Of a stretch of DNA of 5,400 bases, positions 5,291-5,400 are shown piece after piece. How positions within the stretch are numbered: the first letter of the stretch is position 1; each line of letters opens with the position of its first letter. Source of the DNA: GCA-2733415 sp049609325 (GTDB taxonomy: Bacteria > Bacteroidota > Bacteroidia > Flavobacteriales > Flavobacteriaceae); NCBI GenBank assembly GCA_049609325.1, contig JBMYYK010000059.1, forward strand, positions 1 to 5,400, read 5' to 3'. Below the pieces are notes generated by a model. That model was given only the letters and a program-made list of their open reading frames with translations. It ran no database searches and had not been told where the DNA came from. Made by a program: the position numbers and the translations under genes.

Positions 5291-5400
5291 ATGGATCAGT
5301 TATTAAATGATTTTTCACCAGGGTTGTTTTTCATGCAAGCCATCATCTTATTAATATTAATCGTATTAATGCGTAAATTTGCTTGGAAACCAATTTTAGA
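5291..5400 (+). CDS. atpF: F0F1 ATP synthase subunit b, N-terminal part (runs off window)
   Basis: Subunit b forms the peripheral stalk that holds F1 against rotation. Only the first 36 full codons are present. The translated start is MDQLLNDFSPGLFFMQ, then a single membrane helix (about residues 12-27, FFMQAIILLILIVLM-like), then the typical junction motif RKFAWKPIL (28-36) leading into the cytoplasmic coiled coil, which lies beyond the window. The ATG at 5291 is the only sensible start: it places the helix about 11 residues in, as usual for this family. No Shine-Dalgarno site is clear. The position right after atpE fits the standard a-c-b order. The 106-nt gap from atpE contains a strong terminator-like hairpin, so expression probably depends on read-through. 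Confidence 0.93.
   Translation, partial: MDQLLNDFSPGLFFMQAIILLILIVLMRKFAWKPIL

Noticed and set aside
5112..5318. 68-codon minus-strand open frame across the end of atpE and the start of atpF
   Set aside because: It crosses two real genes and a terminator-like hairpin, and its sequence is the antisense of these.
1..5400. Mobile element, CRISPR array, tRNA or rRNA
   Set aside because: No transposase-like protein, regularly spaced repeats or RNA-gene sequence seen; nearly all of the window is accounted for by compact conserved genes.

Overview
The window reads as the chromosome of a Bacteroidota bacterium, most likely family Flavobacteriaceae. The evidence is AT-rich DNA, very weak or absent Shine-Dalgarno sites, a TTTG / TAnnTTTG-type promoter, and a gene order typical of that family: the type IX secretion lipoprotein gene sprE/porW, then a bactofilin, then the F0 part of the ATP synthase operon. 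All recognised genes lie on the + strand. The species cannot be named from the sequence alone.

Layout. Positions 1-93 hold the probable 3' end of an unrecognised upstream gene. Positions 123-2669 encode a large TPR lipoprotein, SprE/PorW, starting at TTG. It is followed after 2 nt by a bactofilin (2672-3079), which overlaps an AtpZ-type protein (3048-3278), which overlaps a 128-residue four-helix membrane protein (3271-3657) resembling an AtpI-like/DUF6168 protein. This tightly packed block looks like one transcription unit. A 158-nt gap (3658-3815) carries an imperfect hairpin and a near-consensus flavobacterial promoter ahead of atpB (3816-4916). atpE (4996-5184) follows, and atpF begins at 5291 and runs off the window.

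How the genes work together. SprE/PorW acts in the envelope in type IX secretion and gliding, and the bactofilin forms a polymeric cytoskeletal scaffold. AtpZ and the AtpI-like protein probably help assemble or support F0. AtpB (subunit a), AtpE (c ring) and AtpF (stator b) form the proton-translocating membrane sector. The visible residues point to proton rather than sodium coupling.

The most notable non-coding structure surrounds atpE. A short hairpin and a promoter-like element lie upstream, and a strong terminator-like hairpin (11-bp perfect stem, then TGTTTTT) lies between atpE and atpF. This could uncouple c-subunit expression from its neighbours. I see no mobile element, CRISPR array, tRNA or rRNA, and nothing that clearly forms an undescribed system. 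The best candidates for follow-up are the atpE flanking elements, the small AtpI-like protein and the C-terminal domain of SprE.
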